DNA of 64,000 bases from JAKFWF01 sp031429105 (GCA_031429105.1 JANOYV010000052.1:23363-87362); one strand, 5' to 3'; counted from the first letter of the stretch, positions 46,827 through 55,845 are shown. A program made the numbers and translations. The notes: a model not told the origin generated them from the letters alone.

Positions 46827-49800
46827 TCGGCAGGTGCCGGCATCGCGCCAGCAGGCGGTGGTGCGGTCGAGCCCGATTTGGCGACTTCCCGGCGGCTCGC
46901 AAGTTTGCGGATCACCACGTAGAATACCGGCGTGAATAATAGACCGAACAACGTCACGCCGATCATGCCCCAGAACACCGCCGTGCCCAGCGCAACGCGC
47001 AGCTCAGCGCCAGCGCCGCTTGCGATGTAGAGCGGTACGACGCCTAGCGTAAATGCAAGCGACGTCATCAGGATCGGCCGTAAGCGCATTTGTGACGCTT
47101 CGACCGCAGCCGTAACGCGGTCGCGCCCCTGGTCTTCCAGTTGCCGTGCAAACTCGACGATCAAAATTGCGTTCTTAGCCGCCAACCCGATCAGCACCAC
47201 AAAGCCGATTTGCGTTAGGATGTTGATGTCGAGCTTGTGCAGCCACACGCCGAACACCGCAGACAGCAGACACATCGGCACGATCAACATGATCGACAGT
47301 GGCAGCGACCAGCTTTCGTATTGGGCCGCCAACGCCAGGAACACAAACAACACCGACAGCATGAAGATGTAGTAGCCCGTGCGCCCTGCGCGCTTTTCCT
47401 GGAACGACAAATCGGTCCATTCGTAGCCGATGCCCTCGGGCAGCACGCGAGCTGCGGTCTGGGCGACAAGATCAAGCGCCTGCCCCGACGATGTGCCAGC
47501 CGCGCCCTGGCCGTTGATCTCGACGGTTGGGAATAGGTTGTAGCGCGGCACCCGGTCCGGCCCCGCCACCTCCTTGAAGGTGACGAGCGAACCTAATGGC
47601 ACCATTTGACCGTCAGCATTGCGCACTTTGATCCGCGCGACGTTTTCAGAGTCGAGCCGGAAGTTGCCGTCAGCTTGCGCGGTGACCCGGTAGGTGCGCC
47701 CGAACATGTTGAAGTCGTTGACGTAGGCCGACCCCATGTAAATCCGCAGTGCTTCGAAAATGTTGCCGATCGGCACCCGCAGCATCTGCGCTTTCGTGCG
47801 ATCGACATCGACGAAGATTTGCGGCGTCACGGTCTGGAATGTCGTGAAGGCATTGCTCAGCCCCGGCGTCTGGTTCAACGCCTGGATGAACTCGTTGGCC
47901 GCGCGCGAGAACGCATCGGAGCCAAGCCCACCCTTATCCTGCAAGCGGATTGAGTAGCCGGATGCTGCGCCAATGCCTCGAACCGGTGGCGGCACGAACA
48001 CGAGTGATTGCGCTTCTTGGATAACGCTTAGCCTCTGGCGCAAAGTCGCTGCCAGTTTTTGAACGTCTTGGCCGTTTTTCGCACGAACGTCGAAATCATC
48101 GAGCACGCAGAACATCGCCGCCGCATTCGATGCGTTGGTGAAGGTGGCACCTGATCGACCGGCAAAGCCCGACGTGTAGGCAAAGCCCGGTGTCGCCAAG
48201 ATGATCTCGTTGGCGCGGCGCAGGACTTCATCGGTGCGTTCGAGCGAAGCGCCAGCGGGCAATTGCACGGAGACGATGATGATGCCGCGATCAAGCGCTG
48301 GAATGAAGCCGGTCGCCGTGTTGTTGACAAGCCAGACGGCGAGCCCAATCAATCCAGCATAAATCAAGAGCATCACACCCGAAATGCGGATCAGGTTGCG
48401 CACCAGCCGTGCGTAGCCGCGCTCCAAGGCGCCGAAGGCAATATTGAAGCCTTTGAACAACCAGTGCATGGGGGCTGCCAGTACCTGCATGATGTTGAAG
48501 CGCGGCTCTTCGTGCACACCGTGCGGCTTGAACAGGATCGCGGCCAATGCCGGCGACAACGTCAAAGACACGAACGCGGAGATCAGGGTCGCGGTCGCAA
48601 TCGTCACGGCGAACTGCCGGTAGAATTGCCCAGTAATGCCGGGCACGAACGCAGTTGGAATAAACACAGCGGTCAGCACCAGCGCAATTGCGATCAGCGC
48701 GGTGCCGACCTCATCCATCGTGGCACGCGCCGCTTCGAGTGGTGGCATGCCGTCGGTCAGTTTGCGCTCGACGTTTTCGACAACGACAATCGCATCATCG
48801 ACGACGATACCGACCGCCAGCACGAGGCCAAACAAAGTGAGCGTGTTCAGCGAGTAGCCGAGCGCCAGCATCACTGCGCAGGTGCCGATCAGCGACACCG
48901 GGATCGCAACCACCGGAATGATCGTTGCCCGCCATGTCTGCAGGAACAACAGCACGACGAGCACAACGAGCAGTACCGCCTCAAGGATCGTCTTGTTCAA
49001 CTCCCTGATCGAGACTTCGATGAACTCGGTCGGGTTGTAGCGAATGCGGTAGTCGAGCCCCTTGGGGAACGCGACGGCGAGATCCGCCATCGCCTTCTTG
49101 ATGTTGGCAACCGTCTTCAAGGCATCGGAACCCGGCTGCTGGGTCATGACGATAACGGTTGCCGGATCGCGGTCCTGGTAGCCGTACGTCGTGTAGTTGA
49201 GCGCTCCCAATTCAATCCGGGCCACGTCGCGCAGGCGCACCACCCGCCCGTCGGCGCCAGATTTGACGATGATGTCTTCGAACTCACCGGCTTCCTTGAG
49301 TCGCCCCTTCAGTTGTAGTGACTGCTGGAATGCGCCCGTTGCCTTGATCGGCGGCTCGCCGATCGATCCGCCGGCCACCTGCAAATTTTGCGCGCGCAGC
49401 GCGGCGATCACTTCTTCTGCCGTCAAATTGAGGCCGGCAATCCGTTCCGGATCGAGCCAAACCCGCATCGAATATTCGCGGGCGCCAAACAAGTTGACGG
49501 CGCCGACGCCTTCGATGCGCGAGAGCACGTCACGCACGTTGAGTAATGCATAATTCGAAATATAGACCTGATCGTAGGTCTTGTCAGGCGAGACCAAGTG
49601 CACGACAACCAACAGATCGGGCGAATTCTTGCGCACGGTAACGCCGGAGCGGCGCACTTCATCGGGCAGTCGCGGCTCGGCCGACGCCACTCGGTTTTGC
49701 ACCAGCACCTGAGCCTTGTCGATGTCGGTGCCGATTTCGAACGTGATCGTCAGGCCCATCGACCCGTCACTGGTCGATTGGGAGTACATGTAGAGCATGC

Positions 49801-50026
49801 CGTCGACGCCGTTGACTTCCTGCTCGATCACGGCTGCCACCGTATCAGCCACGGTCTGGGCACTAGCGCCTGGATAGCCAGCGTTCACCGAGATTGTCGG
49901 CGGCGTGATCTCCGGAAACTGCGTCACCGCCAAGCCGTTGTACGCAATCGCGCCGATGATCGTAATGAACAAAGACACGACGATCGCAAAGATCGGGCGG
50001 ACGATGAAGAAGCGGCTGAAGCCCAT
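46823..50026 (-). CDS. RND efflux permease (HAE1/AcrB family)
   Basis: This 1067-residue inner-membrane pump belongs to the hydrophobe/amphiphile efflux-1 group. The amino terminus MGFSRFFIVRPIFAIVVSLFI is diagnostic. The twelve membrane segments and two large periplasmic loops are present, and the proton-relay aspartates lie in segment 4 (GIVVDDAIVVVENVERK). The phrases FPTAFVPGITGQFYRQFAVTI and LIGLAAKNAILIVEFARQLE also match AcrB. It is transcribed after its adaptor, with GGAGG at about 50034-50038 before the start. No outer-membrane channel gene is adjacent, so it probably shares a TolC-type protein. Confidence 0.97.
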   Translation of the reverse strand: MGFSRFFIVRPIFAIVVSLFITIIGAIAYNGLAVTQFPEITPPTISVNAGYPGASAQTVADTVAAVIEQEVNGVDGMLYMYSQSTSDGSMGLTITFEIGTDIDKAQVLVQNRVASAEPRLPDEVRRSGVTVRKNSPDLLVVVHLVSPDKTYDQVYISNYALLNVRDVLSRIEGVGAVNLFGAREYSMRVWLDPERIAGLNLTAEEVIAALRAQNLQVAGGSIGEPPIKATGAFQQSLQLKGRLKEAGEFEDIIVKSGADGRVVRLRDVARIELGALNYTTYGYQDRDPATVIVMTQQPGSDALKTVANIKKAMADLAVAFPKGLDYRIRYNPTEFIEVSIRELNKTILEAVLLVVLVVLLFLQTWRATIIPVVAIPVSLIGTCAVMLALGYSLNTLTLFGLVLAVGIVVDDAIVVVENVERKLTDGMPPLEAARATMDEVGTALIAIALVLTAVFIPTAFVPGITGQFYRQFAVTIATATLISAFVSLTLSPALAAILFKPHGVHEEPRFNIMQVLAAPMHWLFKGFNIAFGALERGYARLVRNLIRISGVMLLIYAGLIGLAVWLVNNTATGFIPALDRGIIIVSVQLPAGASLERTDEVLRRANEIILATPGFAYTSGFAGRSGATFTNASNAAAMFCVLDDFDVRAKNGQDVQKLAATLRQRLSVIQEAQSLVFVPPPVRGIGAASGYSIRLQDKGGLGSDAFSRAANEFIQALNQTPGLSNAFTTFQTVTPQIFVDVDRTKAQMLRVPIGNIFEALRIYMGSAYVNDFNMFGRTYRVTAQADGNFRLDSENVARIKVRNADGQMVPLGSLVTFKEVAGPDRVPRYNLFPTVEINGQGAAGTSSGQALDLVAQTAARVLPEGIGYEWTDLSFQEKRAGRTGYYIFMLSVLFVFLALAAQYESWSLPLSIMLIVPMCLLSAVFGVWLHKLDINILTQIGFVVLIGLAAKNAILIVEFARQLEDQGRDRVTAAVEASQMRLRPILMTSLAFTLGVVPLYIASGAGAELRVALGTAVFWGMIGVTLFGLLFTPVFYVVIRKLASRREVAKSGSTAPPPAGAMPAPAE

Positions 50027-50056
50027 GGCTTTACCTCCTGACCGTGGTCAGCATTG

Positions 50057-51448
50057 TCATTGCTTGACGACGGCGGGTGTTGCGACGCCCGGTGCGGTCG
50101 ACACCTGCAGCGGCTCGCGTTTGGGATTGACCTTCTGGCCAGGGCGCGCGCGCTGGATGCCCTTGATGATCACCCACTCGTCAGCGGTGAGCCCGGTGCG
50201 GATAATCCGCATTCCGCCGTTGATCGGACCGAGTGTTACCACCTTGCGGCCGACCGTGCCATCTTCGGCGACCACGTAGACGAACTTGTTGGCCTGATCG
50301 GTGCCGATGGCATCGTCCGGCAACAGCACGCCTTGGTAGGTCGCGGAGCCAGCAATCCGGGCACGCCCAAACATGCCGGCGGTAAACAATCCAGCCTTGT
50401 TTTCAAGCAACGCCCTCACCCGCAGCGTGCCGGTGGTGGCGTCGAGCCGGTTGTCGGTGAAGTCGAGTTTACCGGTGTGGGGGAAGCCTTTGTCGTCGGG
50501 CAACGCAATTTCAATTGAAGCGCCAGGCTCGCCAGGCTTCTGCGCTCCGCCAGACCCTAACCGCTTATACTTGATCGTGTTGTTCTCGCTCACATCGAAA
50601 TAGAACTGGATCGGGTCTTGCGTGACGATGGTCGTCAGCAGTGTCTGTGTGCCAGCGCCGCCGCCAATCACGTAGTTTCCGGTCGAAACCAGATTGCGGC
50701 TGGCGCGACCCGCTAGTGGACTGGCAATTTGCGTGAACGATAAGTCGAGTTCGGCGGTGCGTACTTTCGCTTCTGCCACACCGACCGCTGCTTCCGCCTC
50801 GCGCTGAAGGTTCTCGCGATCATCAAACACTTTTTCCGAGATGATCCGGCGGTCGGCCAGCGGCTTGCCGCGCACGACATCCTTCGACGTACTTTCGACC
50901 TTGGTTTGGGCAGCGATCAACTCAGCCTTGGCTGAATCAAGCGCCCGCTCGAATGGTCGTGCATCGAGCGAGAACAGCGGCTCGCCCTTCTTGACAATTT
51001 GCCCATCGGTGAAATGAACCTGGGTCAAAAAACCGGAAACCCGCGCCCGCACTTCCACCAGATCAACCGCATCAAATCTGCCGGTGTATTCGTCCCATTC
51101 GACGATTTCGCGCACAATCGGGCGGCTGATCGTAACGATGGCAGGAGCCACGGTGAGCGGCGCACCAGCAATCGTCGCCCGGCCCCGCTCCGCGCCGAAT
51201 GAAAACAGCCCGACGAGCGATTGCCACTGGCGGGCAAACCAGCTTGACGCCTCAGCAATAGGTGTAGCTTTTTGCTCTCCTGCTTTGGTCTCTGGCGCCT
51301 TAGGTTCAACAGGATTGGCTGGGGCAGCCTGGGTAGGCGTAACTGCCTGCTGCGCAAATGATGGCGCGGGTCGAGCCACCGCCACCAACACCACCGACAA
51401 GGCGAAAAACACTGGAACGGCGAACATCATTGGAATTCTAAATCGCAC
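50057..51448 (-). CDS. RND efflux periplasmic adaptor (membrane fusion protein)
   Basis: This 463-residue adaptor links the permease to an outer-membrane channel. It has an N-terminal signal or anchor segment (MFAVPVFFALSVVLVAVARP), a linker of about 80 residues, then the lipoyl/barrel-sandwich halves around a helical hairpin: EVRARVSGFLTQVHFTDGQIVKKGEPLFSLD and, after the hairpin, IASPLAGRASRNLVSTGNYV. The extra amino linker is longer than in AcrA. It starts at GTG 51448 with GAGG upstream; an ATG at 51430 is possible. There is no TetR gene beside it, but a strong inverted repeat lies 57 bases upstream. Confidence 0.95.
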   Translation of the reverse strand: MRFRIPMMFAVPVFFALSVVLVAVARPAPSFAQQAVTPTQAAPANPVEPKAPETKAGEQKATPIAEASSWFARQWQSLVGLFSFGAERGRATIAGAPLTVAPAIVTISRPIVREIVEWDEYTGRFDAVDLVEVRARVSGFLTQVHFTDGQIVKKGEPLFSLDARPFERALDSAKAELIAAQTKVESTSKDVVRGKPLADRRIISEKVFDDRENLQREAEAAVGVAEAKVRTAELDLSFTQIASPLAGRASRNLVSTGNYVIGGGAGTQTLLTTIVTQDPIQFYFDVSENNTIKYKRLGSGGAQKPGEPGASIEIALPDDKGFPHTGKLDFTDNRLDATTGTLRVRALLENKAGLFTAGMFGRARIAGSATYQGVLLPDDAIGTDQANKFVYVVAEDGTVGRKVVTLGPINGGMRIIRTGLTADEWVIIKGIQRARPGQKVNPKREPLQVSTAPGVATPAVVKQ

Positions 51449-51504
51449 GTCGAAGCCTCATCCGCTTGCTGAGCCTGATCACAACTGAGCCGTAAACGCG
51501 GCAA

Positions 51505-51544
51505 CCACGATCCTTGAAGCCCTAGCAGGCATCAAGGATCGTGG
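51505..51544. promoter_or_regulatory. 13-base inverted repeat upstream of the RND operon
   Basis: CCACGATCCTTGA (51505-51517) is perfectly complementary to TCAAGGATCGTGG (51532-51544). The 14-base middle adds a further GCC/GGC pair around CTAGCA. It lies between the L,D-transpeptidase gene and the RND adaptor start, 57 bases upstream of the latter. No T tract follows on the minus strand, so it is more likely a regulator binding site or RNA structure than a classical terminator. A smaller hairpin (CAGGCA-TGG-TGCCTG, 51610-51624) sits just after the transpeptidase stop. Confidence 0.6.
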
Positions 51545-51636
51545 CGCCAGACTTATAGGTTAGCAAGCCGGATGCGTGCTGTAACCGCACGCTTTTGTGG
51601 CTGCGTAATCAGGCATGGTGCCTGAAACAATAGCTC

Positions 51637-52443
51637 TCAGTAGCGCGCGTAGCCACGCGGCACATAGCGCATTTGCCCAGCAGGCGGTCCATCGCCAGGC
51701 CAGCGCTGTTCGTAAACCCTTGGCGCTTGGACATAATAACCAGCGGTTGGCCGGTAAGTCTGAACATAGCCATAGGATTGGCCATAGCCGTAGGGCTGGG
51801 GTAGTCGCGCGTAAGCATAGCTGCCATTCCGGGTGGGGCGTTCCACGCGCCCGATCTGCTGTGATGGCTCATCCGTCGATCGATTGCGCTTTGAGGCCAC
51901 ATCCTCGCGGAATTTCGGTGCGCCACGCACGACAATGCGGGTCGATGCCAAACCATGTTTCTGAACCAGCCCGTAGAACGTCGCGGCATTCGCGGGGGCC
52001 AACCGCACGCAGCCGTGTGATGCGGGGCTACCGAGCCGACCCGTGGACTGAGTTGCATGGGTTGCGATGCCGCCATTGAAGAATACCGCATGTGGCATCG
52101 GTGCATCATCGTACTGCTTCGAAAACCACATCTTCGCCATCCAGCCCGGCTTGAACGTGCCGGTTGGCGTCGCATGATCACGGGTGCCCGACGAGATCGG
52201 CCAGACGCCGAGAGTCTTGCCTCCCGATGACACGGTCATCTGCTGGGTTGTGAGGTTTACGTCGGCGGTGAGCGTGACCACGGAAACAGGCTTTGGCGCA
52301 GGTGCAGCCTCCTGAGTCGGGGGGCTGGGAACGGTTGCGAGTGCGCCTCCCGACTGCGGATCGGGCACGGCTGATGCCGCACCTGGAAGTGACACGGCCA
52401 ATAGGGCCGCAAGCGGCAAATGCCGCAACAAGGGATAACGCAT
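51637..52443 (-). CDS. Periplasmic L,D-transpeptidase (YkuD domain) with Tyr/Pro-rich tail
   Basis: This is the second L,D-transpeptidase of the window, 268 residues with a signal peptide (LLRHLPLAALLAVSLPGAASA). The YkuD domain spans about 60-180 with the catalytic motif HATQSTGRLGSPASHGCVRL, the canonical SHGC form. The carboxy tail from about 185 is rich in Tyr, Gln, Pro and Arg and is probably disordered. GGAG lies seven bases before the ATG at 52443. In many rhizobia a tgt gene follows queA; here this gene stands at that place. Confidence 0.92.
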   Translation of the reverse strand: MRYPLLRHLPLAALLAVSLPGAASAVPDPQSGGALATVPSPPTQEAAPAPKPVSVVTLTADVNLTTQQMTVSSGGKTLGVWPISSGTRDHATPTGTFKPGWMAKMWFSKQYDDAPMPHAVFFNGGIATHATQSTGRLGSPASHGCVRLAPANAATFYGLVQKHGLASTRIVVRGAPKFREDVASKRNRSTDEPSQQIGRVERPTRNGSYAYARLPQPYGYGQSYGYVQTYRPTAGYYVQAPRVYEQRWPGDGPPAGQMRYVPRGYARY

Positions 52444-52610
52444 TGAGCAACTCCGACGCGGGACCAACGAGGGTTAACAATCCAGACGCATGTACTCAAA
52501 TACGCATGGGGAGCGCTTTGGGTTTCAACTGCGCGCGCACAATAGCTGTGAGATGACTTCGCAATGCTTAATGCGCACTGAAAATGCGGCAATAATCTGA
52601 GACCTTAGGC

Positions 52611-53708
52611 TCAAGGGCTGCCTAAAGGGTCAGGCGTGCGAAACAGCAACGACCCATCGCCAAACGAGTAGAACCGGTAGCCGCTGGCGATGGCTTGGGC
52701 ATAGGCACCCCGCATCGTATCGAGGCCAGCAAATGCCGCCACCAGCATGAACAACGTTGAACGTGGCAGGTGGAAGTTTGTCATCAGGATATCGACGATC
52801 CGAAAACGATAACCCGGCGTGATGAAAATCGACGTGTCCCCCGACCACGCGGCCAGTCGGCCATCGACTGCCGCCGCACTTTCGAGCAACCGCAGTGCCG
52901 TAGTGCCAACAGCGATGATACGCCCGCCACGCTCCTTCACGGCATTAAGAGCAGCGGCCGTCGCAGCCGACACCTGGCCCCACTCGGCGTGCATTTTATG
53001 ATCGCCCGTATCATCGACTTTCACGGGAAGAAAAGTGCCAGCCCCGACATGCAGCGTCACAAAATGGCGTTCGATACCGCGTGCATCCAACCGCTTGAAT
53101 AGGTCATCGGTAAAGTGCAGCCCGGCGGTGGGGGCAGCGACCGCGCCATCGTGCGCGGCATAGATCGTCTGATAGTTCGCGGCATCTGCCGCCTCGCCCG
53201 CGCGCTTCAGAGCGATGTAGGGCGGCAACGGCATATGGCCGACCACAGCGATGGCTTCATCAAGCGCCGATCCTGACAAGTCAAACACGAGTGTCACCTC
53301 GCCGCTCTCGCCCTTTTCTGCAACCGTCGCATCGAGTTGACCTGCCAGACACGATCCGCCGTCGTGACCAAACCGCAACCGATCACCGACCGCCAGCCGC
53401 TTCTGCGGTCGCGCAAATGCGAGCCATCGCGCATCATCCAGCCGCTTATGCAGGTTGAACGAGACGCCCGCTTCATGGCCATCGCGGATGCGTTTGCCGT
53501 TAAGAGCTGCCGGGATCACGCGGGTATCGTTGAACACCATCGCATCGCCCGGCTGCAACAGATCAGGCAACGCGCGAACGATGTGATCTGCGAACGGAGT
53601 TGGCTCGCCTGGCCGCACAACCAGCAATCGCGCCACGTCGCGCGGGTTCACCGGATGCAGCGCAATGCTTGCTTCCGGTAGAACAAAGTCGAACAGGTCC
53701 GTGCGCAT
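52611..53708 (-). CDS. queA: S-adenosylmethionine:tRNA ribosyltransferase-isomerase
   Basis: QueA transfers and isomerises the ribosyl part of SAM onto 7-aminomethyl-7-deazaguanine in tRNA, the penultimate step of queuosine synthesis. The 365-residue protein starts MRTDLFDFVLPEASIALHPV, as is standard, and contains DAMVFNDTRVIPAAL, AAPTAGLHFTDDL, TLHVGAGTFLPVK and TNFHLPRSTLFMLV. The last third ends at the normal length. It is separated from the cyclophilin genes by a toxin-antitoxin pair. Tgt, which normally follows, is not in the window. Confidence 0.97.
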   Translation of the reverse strand: MRTDLFDFVLPEASIALHPVNPRDVARLLVVRPGEPTPFADHIVRALPDLLQPGDAMVFNDTRVIPAALNGKRIRDGHEAGVSFNLHKRLDDARWLAFARPQKRLAVGDRLRFGHDGGSCLAGQLDATVAEKGESGEVTLVFDLSGSALDEAIAVVGHMPLPPYIALKRAGEAADAANYQTIYAAHDGAVAAPTAGLHFTDDLFKRLDARGIERHFVTLHVGAGTFLPVKVDDTGDHKMHAEWGQVSAATAAALNAVKERGGRIIAVGTTALRLLESAAAVDGRLAAWSGDTSIFITPGYRFRIVDILMTNFHLPRSTLFMLVAAFAGLDTMRGAYAQAIASGYRFYSFGDGSLLFRTPDPLGSP

Positions 53709-53723
53709 GTTGTTGATGTGGCC

Positions 53724-54080
53724 TTAACCGTGCACGCGAACGCGCGCCGGTTCCACGATCCAAAGCGCCCGCTCAATTTTATGTGTCCTCAAGAACGCAA
53801 CCAATGTTCGCATGCAAACTTCGATTTTAGCGGGCGTAACGCGGCCCCCAATCCGCAGCACGATAAGTCCAGCAGACTGATCCGGGGAAAATCGAAGCGT
53901 TTGTGCAAAATCCTGATCGAGCGTCACCAATGCTCGCCCTTCACTTCGGCAGATCACAAAAAGGTTCTCGTCCGGCGATCCACTCAATTTCTGTTCTGCA
54001 ACAGTCATCACGTCGTAGCCTTCAACGGCCAATAGTTCTTGGCCGACTGTCCCCAAATTCTCGTCAAGTTTGAACTTCAA
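53724..54080 (-). CDS. DUF5615 PIN-like toxin
   Basis: This 118-residue protein has the DUF5615/Mut7-C-like PIN fold signature: MKFKLDENLG at the start and ALVTLDQDFAQT in the middle, which supply the acidic metal-binding residues, then GLIVLRIGG. Such proteins are presumed RNases paired with DUF433 antitoxins. The start is a TTG at 54080 that overlaps the antitoxin stop by four bases (TTGA at 54077-54080). The pair lies between queA and a cyclophilin gene. Toxin activity is family inference. Confidence 0.88.
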   Translation of the reverse strand: MKFKLDENLGTVGQELLAVEGYDVMTVAEQKLSGSPDENLFVICRSEGRALVTLDQDFAQTLRFSPDQSAGLIVLRIGGRVTPAKIEVCMRTLVAFLRTHKIERALWIVEPARVRVHG

Positions 54081-54325
54081 GGTGCGTCCGCAATGACCGG
54101 CACAGGAATAATCCGCTCTCGGGCGACCTCCGCAGCATATCCGATCGCCGCGCGCACATCGTTTGCGGTCAGTTGTGGGTAGCTGGCGAGTATCGTTTCA
54201 ACGCTTTCACCGGCGGCCAGAAAATCCAAGATCAGCGACACCCAGATCCGCGTTCCGCGAATGCAGGGTTTGCCGAAACAAACGTTCGGGTTGATCGAAA
54301 TCCGGTCGCGAATAAGCTGGTCCAT
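54077..54325 (-). CDS. DUF433 antitoxin
   Basis: This 82-residue protein matches the DUF433 antitoxin family, a small winged-helix-like fold. The diagnostic phrases are RISINPNVCFGKPCIRGTRIWV and ILASYPQLTANDVRAAIGYAAE. It precedes and overlaps the DUF5615 toxin gene, the usual order. The antitoxin should neutralise the toxin and may also repress the pair. Upstream is a broken gene fragment rather than an intact cyclophilin promoter. Confidence 0.9.
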   Translation of the reverse strand: MDQLIRDRISINPNVCFGKPCIRGTRIWVSLILDFLAAGESVETILASYPQLTANDVRAAIGYAAEVARERIIPVPVIADAP

Positions 54326-54378
54326 AGATCGACGATACAGCAGTTTCGACTAGGCAGCCAGTTCAACGGCACGTTTGC

Positions 54379-54573
54379 GAGTGCATCGTAATCGTTCAGG
54401 CGACACTTCGGCGGCCGCACCGACAGCAAATCGTCACAACCGACCCGATGCATCGAAATTGGGCCGCGCCAGAAGATGCTGGCTTCGGCAACCTCGCAGA
54501 AGCAGAACAAACTGTGGCTGTCGCCGATGATGCCAACCCGCTTGCGGGAAGCCGGTCTCGAACTCAACGCCAC
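54379..54573 (-). pseudogene. Fragment of a hypothetical protein with an IGDSHS motif
   Basis: On the minus strand a coding-like stretch of about 55-65 codons reads KRVGIIGDSHSLFCFCEV, then IFWRGPISMHRVG and LLSVRPPKCRLNDYDAL. It then loses recognisable character just upstream of the DUF433 start. It has no good start codon or ribosome-binding site and no full domain. The GDSH phrase and MHRVG resemble hypothetical proteins seen near surface-polysaccharide genes, but that is from memory. I read it as a remnant cut off by arrival of the toxin-antitoxin pair. Confidence 0.55.
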
Positions 54574-54613
54574 TGCGCTGGCACCGTTGTAACTGGCGTC
54601 ACCGCCGCAACAA

Positions 54614-55093
54614 TCACGCCTTCACGTCGGCGGCGACCTTCATCGAGATCATCTTGTCGGGTTCGCGCACCGGCTCGCCGCGCTTGATCTTGTCGACATT
54701 GTCCATGCCCTCGATGACCTTGCCCCAGGCGGTATACTGGCCGTTGAGGAAGCTCGCATCGTCGAAGCAGATGAAAAACTGCGAGTTGGCGCTGTCCGGG
54801 CTCGACGAGCGCGCCATCGAGCAGACGCCGCGCACGTGCGGCTCCTTGTTGAATTCGGCCTTGAGGTTCGGCAACTTCGAGCCCCCAGTGCCGGTGCCGC
54901 TCGGGCAGCCGGTTTGCGCCATGAAACCTTCGATCACGCGATGGAACACGATGCCATCATAGAATCCCTGGCGAGCCAGCGTCTTGATGTGGGCAACGTG
55001 CTTCGGTGCAAGATCAGGCCGCATGGCGATGACAACGCGGCCTTTCGTGGTCTCGATGATCAGTGTGTTCTCGGGGTCTTTGATGGCGGTCAT
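54614..55093 (-). CDS. Cytoplasmic peptidyl-prolyl cis-trans isomerase (cyclophilin)
   Basis: This 159-residue cyclophilin catalyses proline isomerisation in protein folding. Signature segments are FHRVIEGFMAQTGCPSGTGTGG, ANSQFFICFDDASFLNGQYTAWGKVIEG and the catalytic arginine in FHR. It has no signal peptide, in contrast to the next gene, so it is cytoplasmic (PpiB-like). It follows the secreted paralogue by 54 bases; the tandem pair is a common alphaproteobacterial arrangement leading into queA, here interrupted by the toxin-antitoxin pair. Confidence 0.95.
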   Translation of the reverse strand: MTAIKDPENTLIIETTKGRVVIAMRPDLAPKHVAHIKTLARQGFYDGIVFHRVIEGFMAQTGCPSGTGTGGSKLPNLKAEFNKEPHVRGVCSMARSSSPDSANSQFFICFDDASFLNGQYTAWGKVIEGMDNVDKIKRGEPVREPDKMISMKVAADVKA

Positions 55094-55147
55094 GGGGATG
55101 TGTCCATTATTGAGGATGGGAATTCGGCAGCGGGCAATCGAGCAGCG

Positions 55148-55708
55148 TTACTTCGCGTCTGATGCCAAATAGGCCTTCACGATGATGTCGGGTTCGGTGA
55201 CGGTGCCGGAGCCGGATGCGCCCTTCTTCACGGCATCAACCGCGGTCATGCCATCGGTGACCTGGCCCCACACCGTGTACTCGCCGTTGAGGCCGGGGTT
55301 GGCGGCAAACATGATGAAGAACTGGCTGTTGGCGCTGTTCTTGTCGGACGAGCGGGCCGCACCCACCACACCACGATTGAATGGCGTTGGCGTGAATTCG
55401 GCGGGCAGATTGCCGTACTTCGAGCCGCTGTTGCCGGTGCCGGTCGGGTCGCCCGATTGAGCCATGAAGCCTGCAATCACGCGATGAAACTTGAGGCCAT
55501 TATAGAACCCTTCCTTTGCGAGGATCTTCACGCGCTCGACGTGCTTCGGCGCGAGATCGGGACGCAGCGCAATCGTCACCTTACCGCTTTTGAGCTCAAG
55601 GATCAGCGTGTTCGCCGGATCAGCCTTGGCCGGTGGCGTCTGTGCCGATACTGCGGTCGTAAGGCCAAAGGCCAAAAGCAGTCCGGCAACAAAAGTTGAA
55701 AAGCGCAT
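55148..55708 (-). CDS. Secreted peptidyl-prolyl cis-trans isomerase (cyclophilin)
   Basis: This 186-residue cyclophilin begins with a signal peptide (MRFSTFVAGLLLAFGLTTAVSAQ) and should work in the periplasm. The catalytic domain shows FHRVIAGFMAQSGDPTGTGNSGSKY, NSANSQFFIMFAANPGLNGEYTVWGQV and the arginine in FHR. The ATG at 55708 has GGAG nine bases upstream; a longer frame extends upstream but lacks a site. Its 3' end and the start of the cytoplasmic paralogue are 54 bases apart on the same strand. Confidence 0.95.
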   Translation of the reverse strand: MRFSTFVAGLLLAFGLTTAVSAQTPPAKADPANTLILELKSGKVTIALRPDLAPKHVERVKILAKEGFYNGLKFHRVIAGFMAQSGDPTGTGNSGSKYGNLPAEFTPTPFNRGVVGAARSSDKNSANSQFFIMFAANPGLNGEYTVWGQVTDGMTAVDAVKKGASGSGTVTEPDIIVKAYLASDAK

Positions 55709-55845
55709 CGGATAAACTCCATTTCGGTGATCAGGCGGGCGCGCACCGTGATTTTGCCGCCCAGCCCTCAAAGAGCCCCGCCTTATGGCCGCAATTGGAC
55801 CGCTGGGCAACTCCTGCGGAAAACTGAAGTGATGAAATCACTTCG

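Noticed and set aside
48263..49318. Plus-strand open frame of 351 codons over the RND permease
   Set aside because: It is antisense to the AcrB-like gene, and its product is Arg/His/Gln-rich without any domain.
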